Below, in pieces: positions 17,187 to 24,944 of a stretch of 64,000 nucleotides of DNA (position 1 is the first letter of the stretch; each line of letters starts with the position of its first letter). Location of the stretch: contig NZ_LZIR01000078.1 in NCBI RefSeq assembly GCF_001667035.1, forward strand, positions 1-64,000. The letters are read 5' to 3'. The stretch comes from Mycobacterium sp. 852002-51057_SCH5723018. GTDB lineage: Bacteria; Actinomycetota; Actinomycetes; Mycobacteriales; Mycobacteriaceae. Under the pieces are notes generated by a model. It saw only the letters and a list, made by a program, of their open reading frames with translations, was not told where the DNA came from and searched no databases. The position numbers were made by a program, and so were the translations under genes.

Positions 17187-17230
17187 GCTAATCCCTTGTG
17201 TCACAGTAGGTTCGAGTCCTGCGGGGGGCA
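17187..17230 (+). other. 3' fragment of a tRNA-Lys-like gene, likely attachment site
   Basis: The stretch reads like the 3' part of a mycobacterial tRNA-Lys: CTAATCC after the anticodon, then a T-stem GTAGG (17206-17210), T-loop TTCGAGT (17211-17217), T-stem CCTGC (17218-17222) and acceptor strand GGGGGGC plus discriminator A (17223-17230). The 5' half (acceptor GCCCCC, D-arm) is absent. Integrating elements commonly duplicate such 3' ends, so this probably marks one edge of a genomic island. No second copy was found within the window. Confidence 0.55.
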
Positions 17231-17428
17231 CAACTGTCTTCGCAGCTCAGAGCCTATTTTTGAGGTCGGACTGAATCGCCGCACGATATACGCATGACAT
17301 AGCTTCCGCAGTTCAAGCGAACCACTGTTTGCTACGAACAGAGCCGCCACCTGGACGCGCTGCGCCTCGGTCAGAGCGGTGGCCACCCGGCGACGGCGGC
17401 GCGAATCTTCACGTTGGAGATAGAAACG

Positions 17429-17704
17429 TCAGCCCATCTGCTGCATTCGGCGACGACGCTTGTACTTTCGCGACTTGTTATGGCGTTCACGGCACTCGGC
17501 GCAGCGGCAACCCGAGTCGTAGGCGAGGTCGCTTCCCCGGCTGCGATCCTCCCGCCGAGTTCGCCGACATCGACCACCCCCTCCCTTGCCGCTGGGGCAG
17601 CGACTTTCGCGGCCGGTCGGCTCTAGCCTCCCCAAGGATTTCCCAAGGACTTCGCCGCAGAATCGGATGCGCGGCCCAACACGAGGTGCCCTCGACCACA
17701 ACAT
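17429..17704 (-). CDS. Small phage-type Cys-cluster protein, probable remnant
   Basis: Open frame of 91 codons. Only the C-terminal third is recognisable: SGCRCAECRERHNKSRKYKR, a CxCxxCR pattern followed by a very basic Tyr/Arg tail. Small actinophage proteins often carry such YGCRCxxCRxxxxxYxR modules. The Arg/Gly-rich N-terminal part looks unlike protein and may be spurious, so the true gene may be shorter or broken. It lies just inside the tRNA-like end. Confidence 0.35.
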   Translation of the reverse strand: MLWSRAPRVGPRIRFCGEVLGKSLGRLEPTGRESRCPSGKGGGGRCRRTRREDRSRGSDLAYDSGCRCAECRERHNKSRKYKRRRRMQQMG

Positions 17705-17715
17705 AAGGAGAAGTC

Positions 17716-18078
17716 ATGAACACCAACCCAAAAGGAAACCCACTGATCAAGCGCAGGTTTGTCGCGATACCCGCCACCATGATGGCGTTCGGCGGTCTGG
17801 CGCTTGCCGGACTCGGCGCCGGGTCCGGCGTCGCACAAGCCCTGCCCTGTTCTAACGACGTTACGGACGTAGACTACTGCGGTCACGTCGGCGGCGGAGG
17901 CGGCGGCCACGGCCACAGCCCATTCGGTACTGGTCCCGGTCAGATTGACCTCACCCCCGGCGTTACGAAAAACGGTCCGATTAATCTCACACCGGGCGTT
18001 GGACCGGCCACCGCGCCGGGAGCCGGTCCAGCTTGTTTACCCCCTCGGCGGCCCCTTGTTCCTCACGTTCACTGCTGA
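17716..18078 (+). CDS. Small secreted Gly/Pro-rich hypothetical protein
   Basis: 120-residue protein with a clear Sec signal peptide: basic start NPLIKRRF, hydrophobic core AIPATMMAFGGLALAGLGAG, and probable cleavage after GVAQA. The mature part has two Cys (PCSNDVTDVDYCG), a Gly/His run, and two near-identical repeats IDLTPGV and INLTPGV. AAGGAGAAG lies at ideal distance from the ATG. The last 15 residues (PPRRPLVPHVHC) look unlike the rest and may result from a 3' frameshift. Function unknown. An 8-bp hairpin follows. Confidence 0.65.
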   Translation: MNTNPKGNPLIKRRFVAIPATMMAFGGLALAGLGAGSGVAQALPCSNDVTDVDYCGHVGGGGGGHGHSPFGTGPGQIDLTPGVTKNGPINLTPGVGPATAPGAGPACLPPRRPLVPHVHC

Positions 18079-18105
18079 CGGACAAGCACCGGATAGGTCA
18101 CAGCA

Positions 18106-18138
18106 AGAGGCCCGCGCCGTGGGTTGGCGGGGGCCTCT
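18106..18138 (+). terminator. Hairpin terminator after secreted protein gene
   Basis: Inverted repeat AGAGGCCC (18106-18113) and GGGCCTCT (18131-18138), 8 bp with a 17-base loop, 27 nt after the stop at 18078. No U-tract, as is common in mycobacteria. Confidence 0.5.
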
Positions 18139-18335
18139 CCTGTGCGTTGTTGCTACGGCTGCCTGAGGCGGGCCACCGTTGCCTTCGGGAGAGTATTCTT
18201 TCCGCAGTCGGTACCACCTGAAGACTTTCTGGGCCGGCTGGCGCGATGAACAACACCCAGATGGCACGCCAGTTGCCGGTGTCGCCCGTGACGACCACCA
18301 GTCCGCGTGACTCCAGCGACCGGATGGCCTTGCAC

Positions 18336-18627
18336 TCAGCCGGTGAGTGGGATGGTGACGTGCAGCGACGTGCCGATTCCCGACGGACTGACGACCTCCA
18401 TGTGACCGCCTAGCACTTCGACGCGGTCCGTAAGCCCGATGAGTCCGGAGCCTTTGCGGGAATCGGCTCCGCCGATGCCGTCGTCCTGAATCGACAGGCA
18501 CAGATCGTCGTCTTTGATTTCTGCGCAGACCTTCACCTCGGGGGTCGGGAATATTTGGCGGCGTTGGTCAGCGCTTCGGCACCACGTAATAGGCGGCTAC
18601 CTCGACCGAATCGGCCACACCGTAGGC
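18336..18627 (-). pseudogene. C-terminal remnant of a NarL-type sensor histidine kinase
   Basis: The longest open part ends in a typical HATPase_c tail: LSIQDDGIGGADS, then GSGLIGLTDRVEVLGGHMEV and SPSGIGTSLHVTIPL. Upstream, ADSVEVAAYYVV and EALTNAAKYS (the N-box helix) are present but in different frames. A one-base deletion near 18575 and a second shift near 18540 break the gene, and everything N-terminal to the N-box is missing. No start codon or partner regulator is adjacent. A clear pseudogene fragment. Confidence 0.75.
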
Positions 18628-19082
18628 TTGCTCGCGACGAGTGGGATTCTGACGCACACGGTCGCTACCGGCGAGACAGCTTTGGACGCTGTTGAGAGCA
18701 GCATCGCCGCGCTGCGCACCGGCCCAGCCCTGGCCGCGGCAAATGTGCTTGTGCTGCACCCGAATACGTGGTACGCGATGCGTAAAGCCACGGACAACTA
18801 CGGCCGGTATTTGATCGCGCCGGACCCGACCCGCGACGTCACCGATAGCTTGTGGGGTGTGAGCGTCTTGCAAACCACGCAGATCGCGCCCGGCGCGGCT
18901 GTCCTGCTGGACACTAGCAAGTTCGGCCGTATCCATTTGCGCGAGAGTTTGTCGTTACGCGTGGGGTTTGCTAACGACGACCTGATCCGGAATTTGACTA
19001 GTTCGTCGCCGAGGAGCGGTGGTTGCTGGCTGTCGAGCGGCCGGCGGCCGTCCTAAGTGTGACCGGCTTACCGACCTCGTAG
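18628..19082 (+). pseudogene. C-terminal remnant of HK97-type phage major capsid protein
   Basis: The translation from LLATSGILTHTV resembles the C-terminal half of actinophage HK97-fold capsid proteins: ALDAVESSIAALRTGPA, VLHPNTWYAMRKATDNYGRY, SLWGVSVLQTTQIAPGAAVLL and FGRIHLRESLSLRVGF. Near 18995 the frame shifts; the other frame resumes the expected ending FVAEERWLLAVERPAAVLSV and stops at TAG 19080-19082. The N-terminal half is gone and the 5' side abuts the histidine kinase fragment. A relic of a prophage. Confidence 0.72.
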
Positions 19083-19125
19083 AAGCTGGGTGTGTGTCAC
19101 CATCATCGTGTAGAGATGTGGATCT

Positions 19126-19788
19126 ATGAGCATGAGTGATCCGACGCTCGGGATCAAATTCCCGAAGGGGAAGCTACGGTCCGCGACAACGCAATTGCCG
19201 GCGAATGTTAATCCAGGTGTGTGGACAAAGTACCGCTCGGTGGCCGACGTGCCTCTTCCCCAATCGATCCATCGGTCAGACCTCGCCAAGCTCGCTGCTA
19301 AGACGGATTGGCCGAACGACGATCAGGTTCGAAAGCTGTTTGTGATGACTATGGCTTGGGGGTCAGGGACGACGAATGGTCGCGGCCCGCGATACACAGA
19401 AGCGGCGTTGAGCAGTGTGGAGAAGCCGGCGCTCAGGGCCCTTCGTGAGGCGCGGAACCTGCTGCAAAGTAGCGACATCGCAGGCGCATACGATTGCGCC
19501 TCGCAACTGGACGGTGTTGGTCCACCATTCCTTACGAAGTGGCTCTGGGTGGTCGGCACGACCGTGAAGACTCCATGGACTCCTCTGATCCTCGACAGCC
19601 GCGTGTGGAAAGGACTCAGGCAACTCAGGTGGGACAGTCAGCGGGCTGCTAATTCAAACCGGTGGGGCGACCGCTACGTCGCCTACCTGAAGGCATGCGC
19701 GGCCTGGGCTTCGCAGCTCCGAGAAGAGCTTCCGGAAGGAACGACGCCAGAAGACATCGAATACTCATTGTTCATGTGGACAACCTGA
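19126..19788 (+). CDS. 8-oxoguanine glycosylase OGG-fold-like protein
   Basis: 220-residue protein (second ATG at 19132). The middle resembles the helix-hairpin-helix part of OGG-fold proteins: DCASQLDGVGPPFLTKWLWVVG (about residues 125-147), then LILDSRVWKGL, where Asp and the preceding Lys occupy positions expected for a glycosylase active site. The N-terminal 70 residues are not recognised. Such stand-alone OGG-fold proteins occur in accessory islands; glycosylase activity is not established. GC content is lower than in flanking core genes. It is convergent with the nuclease-like gene at 19842. Confidence 0.65.
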   Translation: MSMSDPTLGIKFPKGKLRSATTQLPANVNPGVWTKYRSVADVPLPQSIHRSDLAKLAAKTDWPNDDQVRKLFVMTMAWGSGTTNGRGPRYTEAALSSVEKPALRALREARNLLQSSDIAGAYDCASQLDGVGPPFLTKWLWVVGTTVKTPWTPLILDSRVWKGLRQLRWDSQRAANSNRWGDRYVAYLKACAAWASQLREELPEGTTPEDIEYSLFMWTT

Positions 19789-19841
19789 CTTCAACCATCT
19801 CTAATGGCCGTCCGGCAGCCCTTCTGCACTCCCAGGGCACG

Positions 19842-20765
19842 TCAGCTGTTGGCGTAGCTCATCGCGAGAAGCGGCTCGGCCTGAGCTAGCTGCGCATTGT
19901 CGGTGATCCGAATCTCGAGATCGCCTGTCCCGTAGTGACCGATCTTGCTCATATCTCGCGTGAAACCATCGACTAGCTCGACAGTCGTTGGGTCAACTTT
20001 GGCGTAGACGACGAGTGTGTTCGAGTAGGGATGTAGTTCGACACAGGCGAAGTTCTTGATCCTTCGGTATGCGAAGTAGAACTTCCTCTCGGTCTTTGTG
20101 ACGTCGTCGCCCATTCCTACTAGCAACGCGTCGAGGTCCCTGAATAAGTCGAGAAATGCGGGTTGACCTTCCGCAAGCAGTTGTGCCGCTGTCTTCTCCA
20201 CTTGCTGCGATCGTGGACGAGCCGGCGCGGAGCTGCCACTTGCGTCATCGTCAGCCATAGGGTTGGTCGTCGATGTGAGAAGTTCGAAGGCAATTAACTC
20301 GCCGCCGAAGTCGCGGTAACGAATCAACTCGATGCTTCTCTGAATCTGTTCCACCGCATACTCGTCGTACTGATTGAAATCGCCGGCGATGCAGAGGAGC
20401 CTTGGATTCCTCCAGTCGATCTCTAGCTTCTCGGTGGGGAGCGACTTCATGACCAATAGTTCGAACTCGGCTTTGTGGTCCATCAGCCAGTCCAGGTAGA
20501 ACAAGCCCTGATTCACGACGTTCTCATTCCTGGACCGCTTGTACTCGAAGATGACCGGCGATCTGTTCTCGTCTATGCCGATCGAGTCGATCCTTCCCTT
20601 GTGCTTCCGGCCGGTGGAGTATTCCGACGCAAGGAACTTGACGCCGAAGAACGTCTCCATGTTCGCCTCGATCAGGTGCTGGAGGTGACGCTCAAGCTCC
20701 ATCGCGGAGCCCTTCAACTCCTCTGCCTTGGAGTTGACGATGCGGAACAGCTTCAGATCGCTCAT
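19842..20765 (-). CDS. NucS-like nuclease domain plus DUF5655 protein
   Basis: 307-residue protein. The N-terminal domain has the PD-(D/E)xK pattern seen in NucS-type endonucleases: MELERHLQHLIEANMETFF, HKGRIDSIGIDENRSPVIFEYKR, supplying Asp at about residue 59 and ExK at about 73-75. A low-complexity linker (residues 168-190) leads to a DUF5655 domain (about 190-300; FYFAYRRIKNFACVELHP). It probably binds or cleaves nucleic acid. The ATG at 20765 is the only plausible start. It is convergent with the OGG-fold gene inside the accessory island, which fits a defence or repair role (inference). Confidence 0.75.
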   Translation of the reverse strand: MSDLKLFRIVNSKAEELKGSAMELERHLQHLIEANMETFFGVKFLASEYSTGRKHKGRIDSIGIDENRSPVIFEYKRSRNENVVNQGLFYLDWLMDHKAEFELLVMKSLPTEKLEIDWRNPRLLCIAGDFNQYDEYAVEQIQRSIELIRYRDFGGELIAFELLTSTTNPMADDDASGSSAPARPRSQQVEKTAAQLLAEGQPAFLDLFRDLDALLVGMGDDVTKTERKFYFAYRRIKNFACVELHPYSNTLVVYAKVDPTTVELVDGFTRDMSKIGHYGTGDLEIRITDNAQLAQAEPLLAMSYANS

Positions 20766-21045
20766 GTCTGATATCTACCCGAACGCGCCACCGCTCCCAC
20801 CCGGTGGGGGCCGAAAGCTGCCCGTGATGTGCAGTCGAGACCGGTAGGGGCGCGAAACGCTCGGCGGCGCGCCTCGTCGCGACTCGGTAAGCGATCTGCT
20901 GTCTCCCCCGACGTCATGTTTGCAGGCGATTTGCGTCGAACCCGCACGTCACATGGTGCATCGAGCAGACTTCCGTAAAGTTCCCCCCTTATGACTTGAG
21001 GCGACGATCTCCGACTGTGCGCACAAGCGCAGTAGCGGGTTTGCC

Positions 21046-21591
21046 TTAGGGCCGGTTCCGAGGTTTTACCTGGCTCCACCGCAGGAAAATTACCGGCCCT
21101 TCAGGTGAATCCGACGGTCGCATTTCCCACTCCCATTGCAGTCCGCTGCCTATAGAGCCATCGTCTTCAGCGCTTTCGACTAGGCGCTGTTGGTCAGAAG
21201 CGAGTTCGTAAACAACGGTTATGCTGTCGGGTTTCAGCTCGCTTTCGTAGATGGTTATCCCTTGCCTGAAAGCCGGGTCGTATACCGCGAGCTCCTTTAG
21301 TTTCGAATAAATCGTCTCGAGCACCGACCCAAAGTAGGGGACCGCCATGCCCGGAGGTAGAGCCCCTTCAGTCTGCGGAAGTGGTTCGTGCGGCGATGCT
21401 TCGGCTTCCAAAGTTCCAATCGACGAAGTCGACCCACGAGGCGGAGAAGGTTGCTGACGTACCGCGCTGGCGTCCCGGGACTTCAGCGAACGCTTGACGC
21501 GATTACTACGAACGGTCGCAATCGCAGCAGCCGTAACGGACAGGCCGGCACCTACTACCATGCCTGCTACGGGAATTAAGTCATCGATCAT
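21046..21591 (-). CDS. Hypothetical membrane-anchored protein
   Basis: 181-residue protein with one N-terminal membrane segment (LIPVAGMVVGAGLSVTAAAIATV, residues about 4-27), a basic stretch (RSNRVKRSLKSR), a Pro/Ser-rich linker (about 45-80) and a predicted folded C-terminal domain rich in charged residues. No family recognised. Its ATG overlaps the stop of the upstream membrane protein (ATGA at 21588-21591), so the two are probably made together. Base composition is less GC-rich than the core. Confidence 0.6.
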   Translation of the reverse strand: MIDDLIPVAGMVVGAGLSVTAAAIATVRSNRVKRSLKSRDASAVRQQPSPPRGSTSSIGTLEAEASPHEPLPQTEGALPPGMAVPYFGSVLETIYSKLKELAVYDPAFRQGITIYESELKPDSITVVYELASDQQRLVESAEDDGSIGSGLQWEWEMRPSDSPEGPVIFLRWSQVKPRNRP

Positions 21592-22358
21592 GCCTGCTCG
21601 CGTTGATTCGCGTCCTCATGCGGGCCAGGCGCGCCTGTTGCTCCCGCCTGAGCCTGGGTCGGATCATTCGTAAGGATGTTGGACCTCAGAGCTAGAGCCG
21701 TTCCTTCCTCCATTGCCCTAAGCCAGATGCTACCTGCGCCGAGAACCAACGCGAGGCCAAGAGAGCAGAACGAAACATCCGCGACATGCCTGAGGTGAGC
21801 GGCATCTTTATCAATTTGACCTCGAGAATCGTTGTGAGCTGCGAGCAGCGTTGACGTGACCCCGGCCTCATGGTTTTTTGTGTCAATTTCTCCGTATATC
21901 CACGCTCCGCATATGAGAAATAAAAACGCTGCTGCGACATTTATGAAAGCAATGCCGGGGTGGGGCATTGATCTGCTTCGGTCTATCAGGACGAGCCAGA
22001 TCCGGACCATGAGGTCCCCTACAGAAGCACTTGCCAACACAACCGACGTAATAATCACCTCACCACCCGAGAGCACCTGGAAATCGAACAGATCCCAAAG
22101 GTGTTGCAGTGTTCCGTTATCCCAGCGTTGGTAAGAGATGCACCCAAGCGGGATTAACGATACGACAACGCCGAAGATGAACCAGCCTGTCAAGCTGTAC
22201 TTAAGTGAAGTTGGATCGGCTAAACCCAAAAACCACTCCCTAAGACCATTGAACCGGGAATCGGCCAACAACCCTCCTGATGCTGATGCGGCCACATAAG
22301 CAACTGAGGTTTGCTCTTTGGCCAGCGACGGAGCTTCGTCGGAAGCTGCGGTCTCCAA
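21588..22358 (-). CDS. Hypothetical four-helix membrane protein
   Basis: 256-residue integral membrane protein. Hydrophobic segments lie at about residues 58-78 (YSLTGWFIFGVVVSLIPLGC), 96-118, 137-156 (IAFINVAAAFLFLICGAWIY) and 198-214 (VSFCSLGLALVLGAGSIW). The C-terminal tail is polar and Ala/Pro-rich. No family recognised. It is translationally coupled to the following membrane-anchored protein. A four-helix protein with a coupled single-helix partner in an island raises the possibility of a membrane effector pair (inference only). Confidence 0.6.
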   Translation of the reverse strand: METAASDEAPSLAKEQTSVAYVAASASGGLLADSRFNGLREWFLGLADPTSLKYSLTGWFIFGVVVSLIPLGCISYQRWDNGTLQHLWDLFDFQVLSGGEVIITSVVLASASVGDLMVRIWLVLIDRSRSMPHPGIAFINVAAAFLFLICGAWIYGEIDTKNHEAGVTSTLLAAHNDSRGQIDKDAAHLRHVADVSFCSLGLALVLGAGSIWLRAMEEGTALALRSNILTNDPTQAQAGATGAPGPHEDANQREQA

Positions 22359-22436
22359 ACCAGATTTTCACCAGGAGCGGTCTCAAAGTCAAAGTTCCAG
22401 AGGTCCTTACTCGAAGAGGATTACCCCTGAGGAGTG

Positions 22437-23540
22437 TTAACCCGGCGTGGCTGGCGTCGCTCCGCTGGTTATGTTCAGCGAACCGGGCAGGGTCTGGTTC
22501 GCGAGGCTCGCAGCGTACGCGTTGGGAGGCTCCGTGAAGTTCACGTTTGGTGGCACGGCACTGACCACGTTGATGATGGGGTGGCCAATTTCTGGCCAGG
22601 CGAAAGCGAACATCTTCCAGCATCTCTTCGGAAATCCGTTTCGCTGGAATGTGAGCCCGCAGGGGCGGTAAGTGCGCGGGACGGGGGGCAGCTCGAAGGA
22701 AATTAAAAATTCGAACCCGGCGATCTGGATGAAGCCGGCCAGAATTTCGCTGCCCATGCTCGCGGGCCGAAGCTGGACGGAGTTCTGTCGCACGGGATGA
22801 TCCCAGTTCTGGTTGTGAAGCACGTACATGCCCCAGTGCGGTGGCCATTCCGCTCCGCGCCACAGAATTTCGGCGAGCTGCTGTGTAGAGACGCCGAGGC
22901 GGAACCGATAAGCCCGCTTGCCCTCCACCTTCACGGCACCCGCCTCGACCGCGCCCCAGATGACTTTCAGCAACCACAGTTCAAGGTACGGACCGCTGAT
23001 CAGGGTGAGGTCCCGCTGAAAGTAGTTCCCCTGGAACCGCATAACGTCGAGCTGGTCGGCGCGGAAGTGATGAAAGAAACCAGTTGCCATCGTGTCCAAC
23101 GGTGAAAGTGCATGGTTGTGTCGCCCGCACAGCATCCGCTTCGCCAGCGAGTTCATCCCGATGGCTTTCTGTTTGACGTTCTTATCCATCCACGCTGCTC
23201 CATCCACCATGACCACTTTCTTATCGGCCGAGATGGCTTCGAGCAGGTCTTCAGTCAGATAGTGCTCCAGCGTGAGGTCGTCGCTGCAATCGTTGCTGCG
23301 ACGGGCGTAACAGCCGGGGTTCGCGTACCCGGTCCGCTCGTCAGTTAGTAGGGCAGGCGGGCGTGGAGCGATCCAAGAGTGATCGCTGGCGCGATGGCAG
23401 TTGTGCGCCTTCTCTAGTGATCCGCATGGGCACTCGTCATCGGGTCCCAGGCCGAAGAATTGTCCGCCTTCAGGAACGTCCGCGACCCGCAACACCGATT
23501 CACGGAGGTCTTCAATGGGATGCTCCAAGCCATCGCTCAC
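22437..23540 (-). CDS. Zinc-binding protein with SEC-C-like and HNH-like motifs
   Basis: 367-residue protein. Near the N-terminus it has a SEC-C-type cluster, GPDDECPCGSLEKAHNCH (about residues 32-49). Further in are CYARRSNDCSDDLTLEHYL (about 77-95) and MLCGRHNHALSPLD (about 135-148), a Cys/His spacing that suggests an HNH-like treble-clef zinc finger. The C-terminal half (150-367) is aromatic-rich and unrecognised. Starts with GTG at 23540. Similar SEC-C/HNH proteins are frequent in accessory regions; nuclease activity is unproven. Confidence 0.6.
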   Translation of the reverse strand: MSDGLEHPIEDLRESVLRVADVPEGGQFFGLGPDDECPCGSLEKAHNCHRASDHSWIAPRPPALLTDERTGYANPGCYARRSNDCSDDLTLEHYLTEDLLEAISADKKVVMVDGAAWMDKNVKQKAIGMNSLAKRMLCGRHNHALSPLDTMATGFFHHFRADQLDVMRFQGNYFQRDLTLISGPYLELWLLKVIWGAVEAGAVKVEGKRAYRFRLGVSTQQLAEILWRGAEWPPHWGMYVLHNQNWDHPVRQNSVQLRPASMGSEILAGFIQIAGFEFLISFELPPVPRTYRPCGLTFQRNGFPKRCWKMFAFAWPEIGHPIINVVSAVPPNVNFTEPPNAYAASLANQTLPGSLNITSGATPATPG

Positions 23541-23645
23541 GCGTCAAGAATACTGAAGACTACTGACAGCACTTATAAAGAGTTTTTCGTGGAATCGCGG
23601 CCAACCACGAACCAACCCTTACCACCACCCCGAACGATTTCTGCG

Positions 23646-24944
23646 CTACGACGACGAAGACCCGTCGTCCGCCAAATCGCCTATGTCGTGACGCTCCCAC
23701 AGGCTCAACAGGTTTGACAGCATCTGCAGGGGCGCGCGCACGCTCTCGTCGTCCCGGATCCGGTGATCCATGCGGCTATTCGGTGCGTCGGCCCCGAACC
23801 GCTTGCGAATCAACGCCGGCACATCCAGCAGCCACGCGACCCCCATCGCGGCCGCGTACAGCAGCGTGTGCCGACGCAAGCGGCCCGGATGGAGGCGCGG
23901 GCCGCCGCAGTGTTCCACCTCCGCGACGAACAACCGCAGCAGTTCGTCGAAATGCCTGTCCCACAGGTCGGTTTCGGCACCCGACATGGCGCCCCAGATC
24001 GCCATGCCCAGGTTCATCTGGCCGACACACCCCCAGTCGAGCAAGCCGCAGCGCAGCACGCCGTCGGCACCGCGCCAAAACCAGGCGTTGTCGACGTTAG
24101 CGTTCCAGTGGCACAGCGCGACGTAGTCGGAGTCGGCGGCGAGCTGGTGCGCGATCGTCCGGTCGTGCTGCGCGACCCGCGGAACGTCTTCGCGTAGGCG
24201 GGTAAGGAACCGTGGCGACCCGACATTCGCGGGCACCAGGCCGGGATTGGTCTGGACGAATTCGGTCAGTTGGACCAACCTCCGGTCCAGCGCGTCCGGG
24301 CACAGCGGCGTTCTCTCCCCCACCGTCGCCGCAGGCACGTCCGGCGGAAAGTGCGCCGTCAGGACCGATGGCAGGCGCCCCGCCCGGTGGGCGCCGGCAA
24401 GGCGGGCCAGCGCGGTGAGCAGCGCGCGATAGTGCTCGAATTGCTCGGGCATGTCGTAGTCGAGGCACTTGTGGTATTGGCGCTCGATGCCGTTGTGGCC
24501 GAATGCGATTCGCTCGGTGATGACTATTCCGGTGCCGGTCGAGCGGTGGTAATCGGCGAACTGCACGGCGGGTACCGCGATGGGGAATCCCGGCGCCCGG
24601 GACAGCGACGCGAACCGGACCTCCGGTTCCATCTGCGTCCTCCCGCGGTCGCGCATCGGGTTGTCGAAGTCGCGGGAGAATTTGACGAACAGGTCGGTGT
24701 GCAGACCCGGCTGCGGCCGGTCGTAGTGGACCGACAGCACGGCCTTGCGTCCGGTGCTGCCGCCGGCGACCTCACGAAACTCGGTGATGCCCGTGATCCT
24801 GTTGTCGTCGCCGAGCGCCCCCGAGGCTTGAAACGCGTCGGTGAGAAACCGCGCCCCGCCCTCACGTAGGCCGGCGGGATCGGCTGGGAATGGCAGGCCC
24901 AAGTGGTCGCCGGTCACATGCCGGTGAATCCCCTTGTCCGTCAC
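23646..24944 (-). CDS. Phosphotransferase (APH-like) family protein
   Basis: 432-residue protein of the aminoglycoside-phosphotransferase/choline-kinase-like fold. The brenner-type loop reads LCHWNANVDNAWFW, where the catalytic Asp of the usual HGDxxxxN is Asn (about residue 281); the metal Asp survives in CGLLDWGCVG. It may be a pseudokinase or use altered chemistry. The GTG at 24944 overlaps the stop of the upstream SDR (GTGA); another GTG lies at 24947. Last gene of the P450-led catabolic operon; its role there is unclear. Confidence 0.8.
   Translation of the reverse strand: MTDKGIHRHVTGDHLGLPFPADPAGLREGGARFLTDAFQASGALGDDNRITGITEFREVAGGSTGRKAVLSVHYDRPQPGLHTDLFVKFSRDFDNPMRDRGRTQMEPEVRFASLSRAPGFPIAVPAVQFADYHRSTGTGIVITERIAFGHNGIERQYHKCLDYDMPEQFEHYRALLTALARLAGAHRAGRLPSVLTAHFPPDVPAATVGERTPLCPDALDRRLVQLTEFVQTNPGLVPANVGSPRFLTRLREDVPRVAQHDRTIAHQLAADSDYVALCHWNANVDNAWFWRGADGVLRCGLLDWGCVGQMNLGMAIWGAMSGAETDLWDRHFDELLRLFVAEVEHCGGPRLHPGRLRRHTLLYAAAMGVAWLLDVPALIRKRFGADAPNSRMDHRIRDDESVRAPLQMLSNLLSLWERHDIGDLADDGSSSS

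Larger units (their letters stand above)
17187..19082. mobile_element. Decayed prophage / integration-site debris
   Basis: A tRNA 3' end, a phage-type Cys-cluster ORF, a frameshifted histidine kinase tail and a frameshifted HK97 capsid tail lie within 1.9 kb. None of the phage genes is complete and no integrase is present. The pieces look like leftovers of one or more integration and deletion events at a tRNA-Lys-type site. Confidence 0.5.

Noticed and set aside
17201..17386. 61-residue minus-strand ORF ending in CPPQDSNLL
   Set aside because: Its C-terminus is simply the tRNA-like sequence read in antisense; typical of spurious ORFs running into tRNA 3' ends. The N-terminal part shows no family.
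17000..24000. CRISPR array or integrase gene
   Set aside because: No regularly spaced repeats and no tyrosine or serine recombinase motif were seen.
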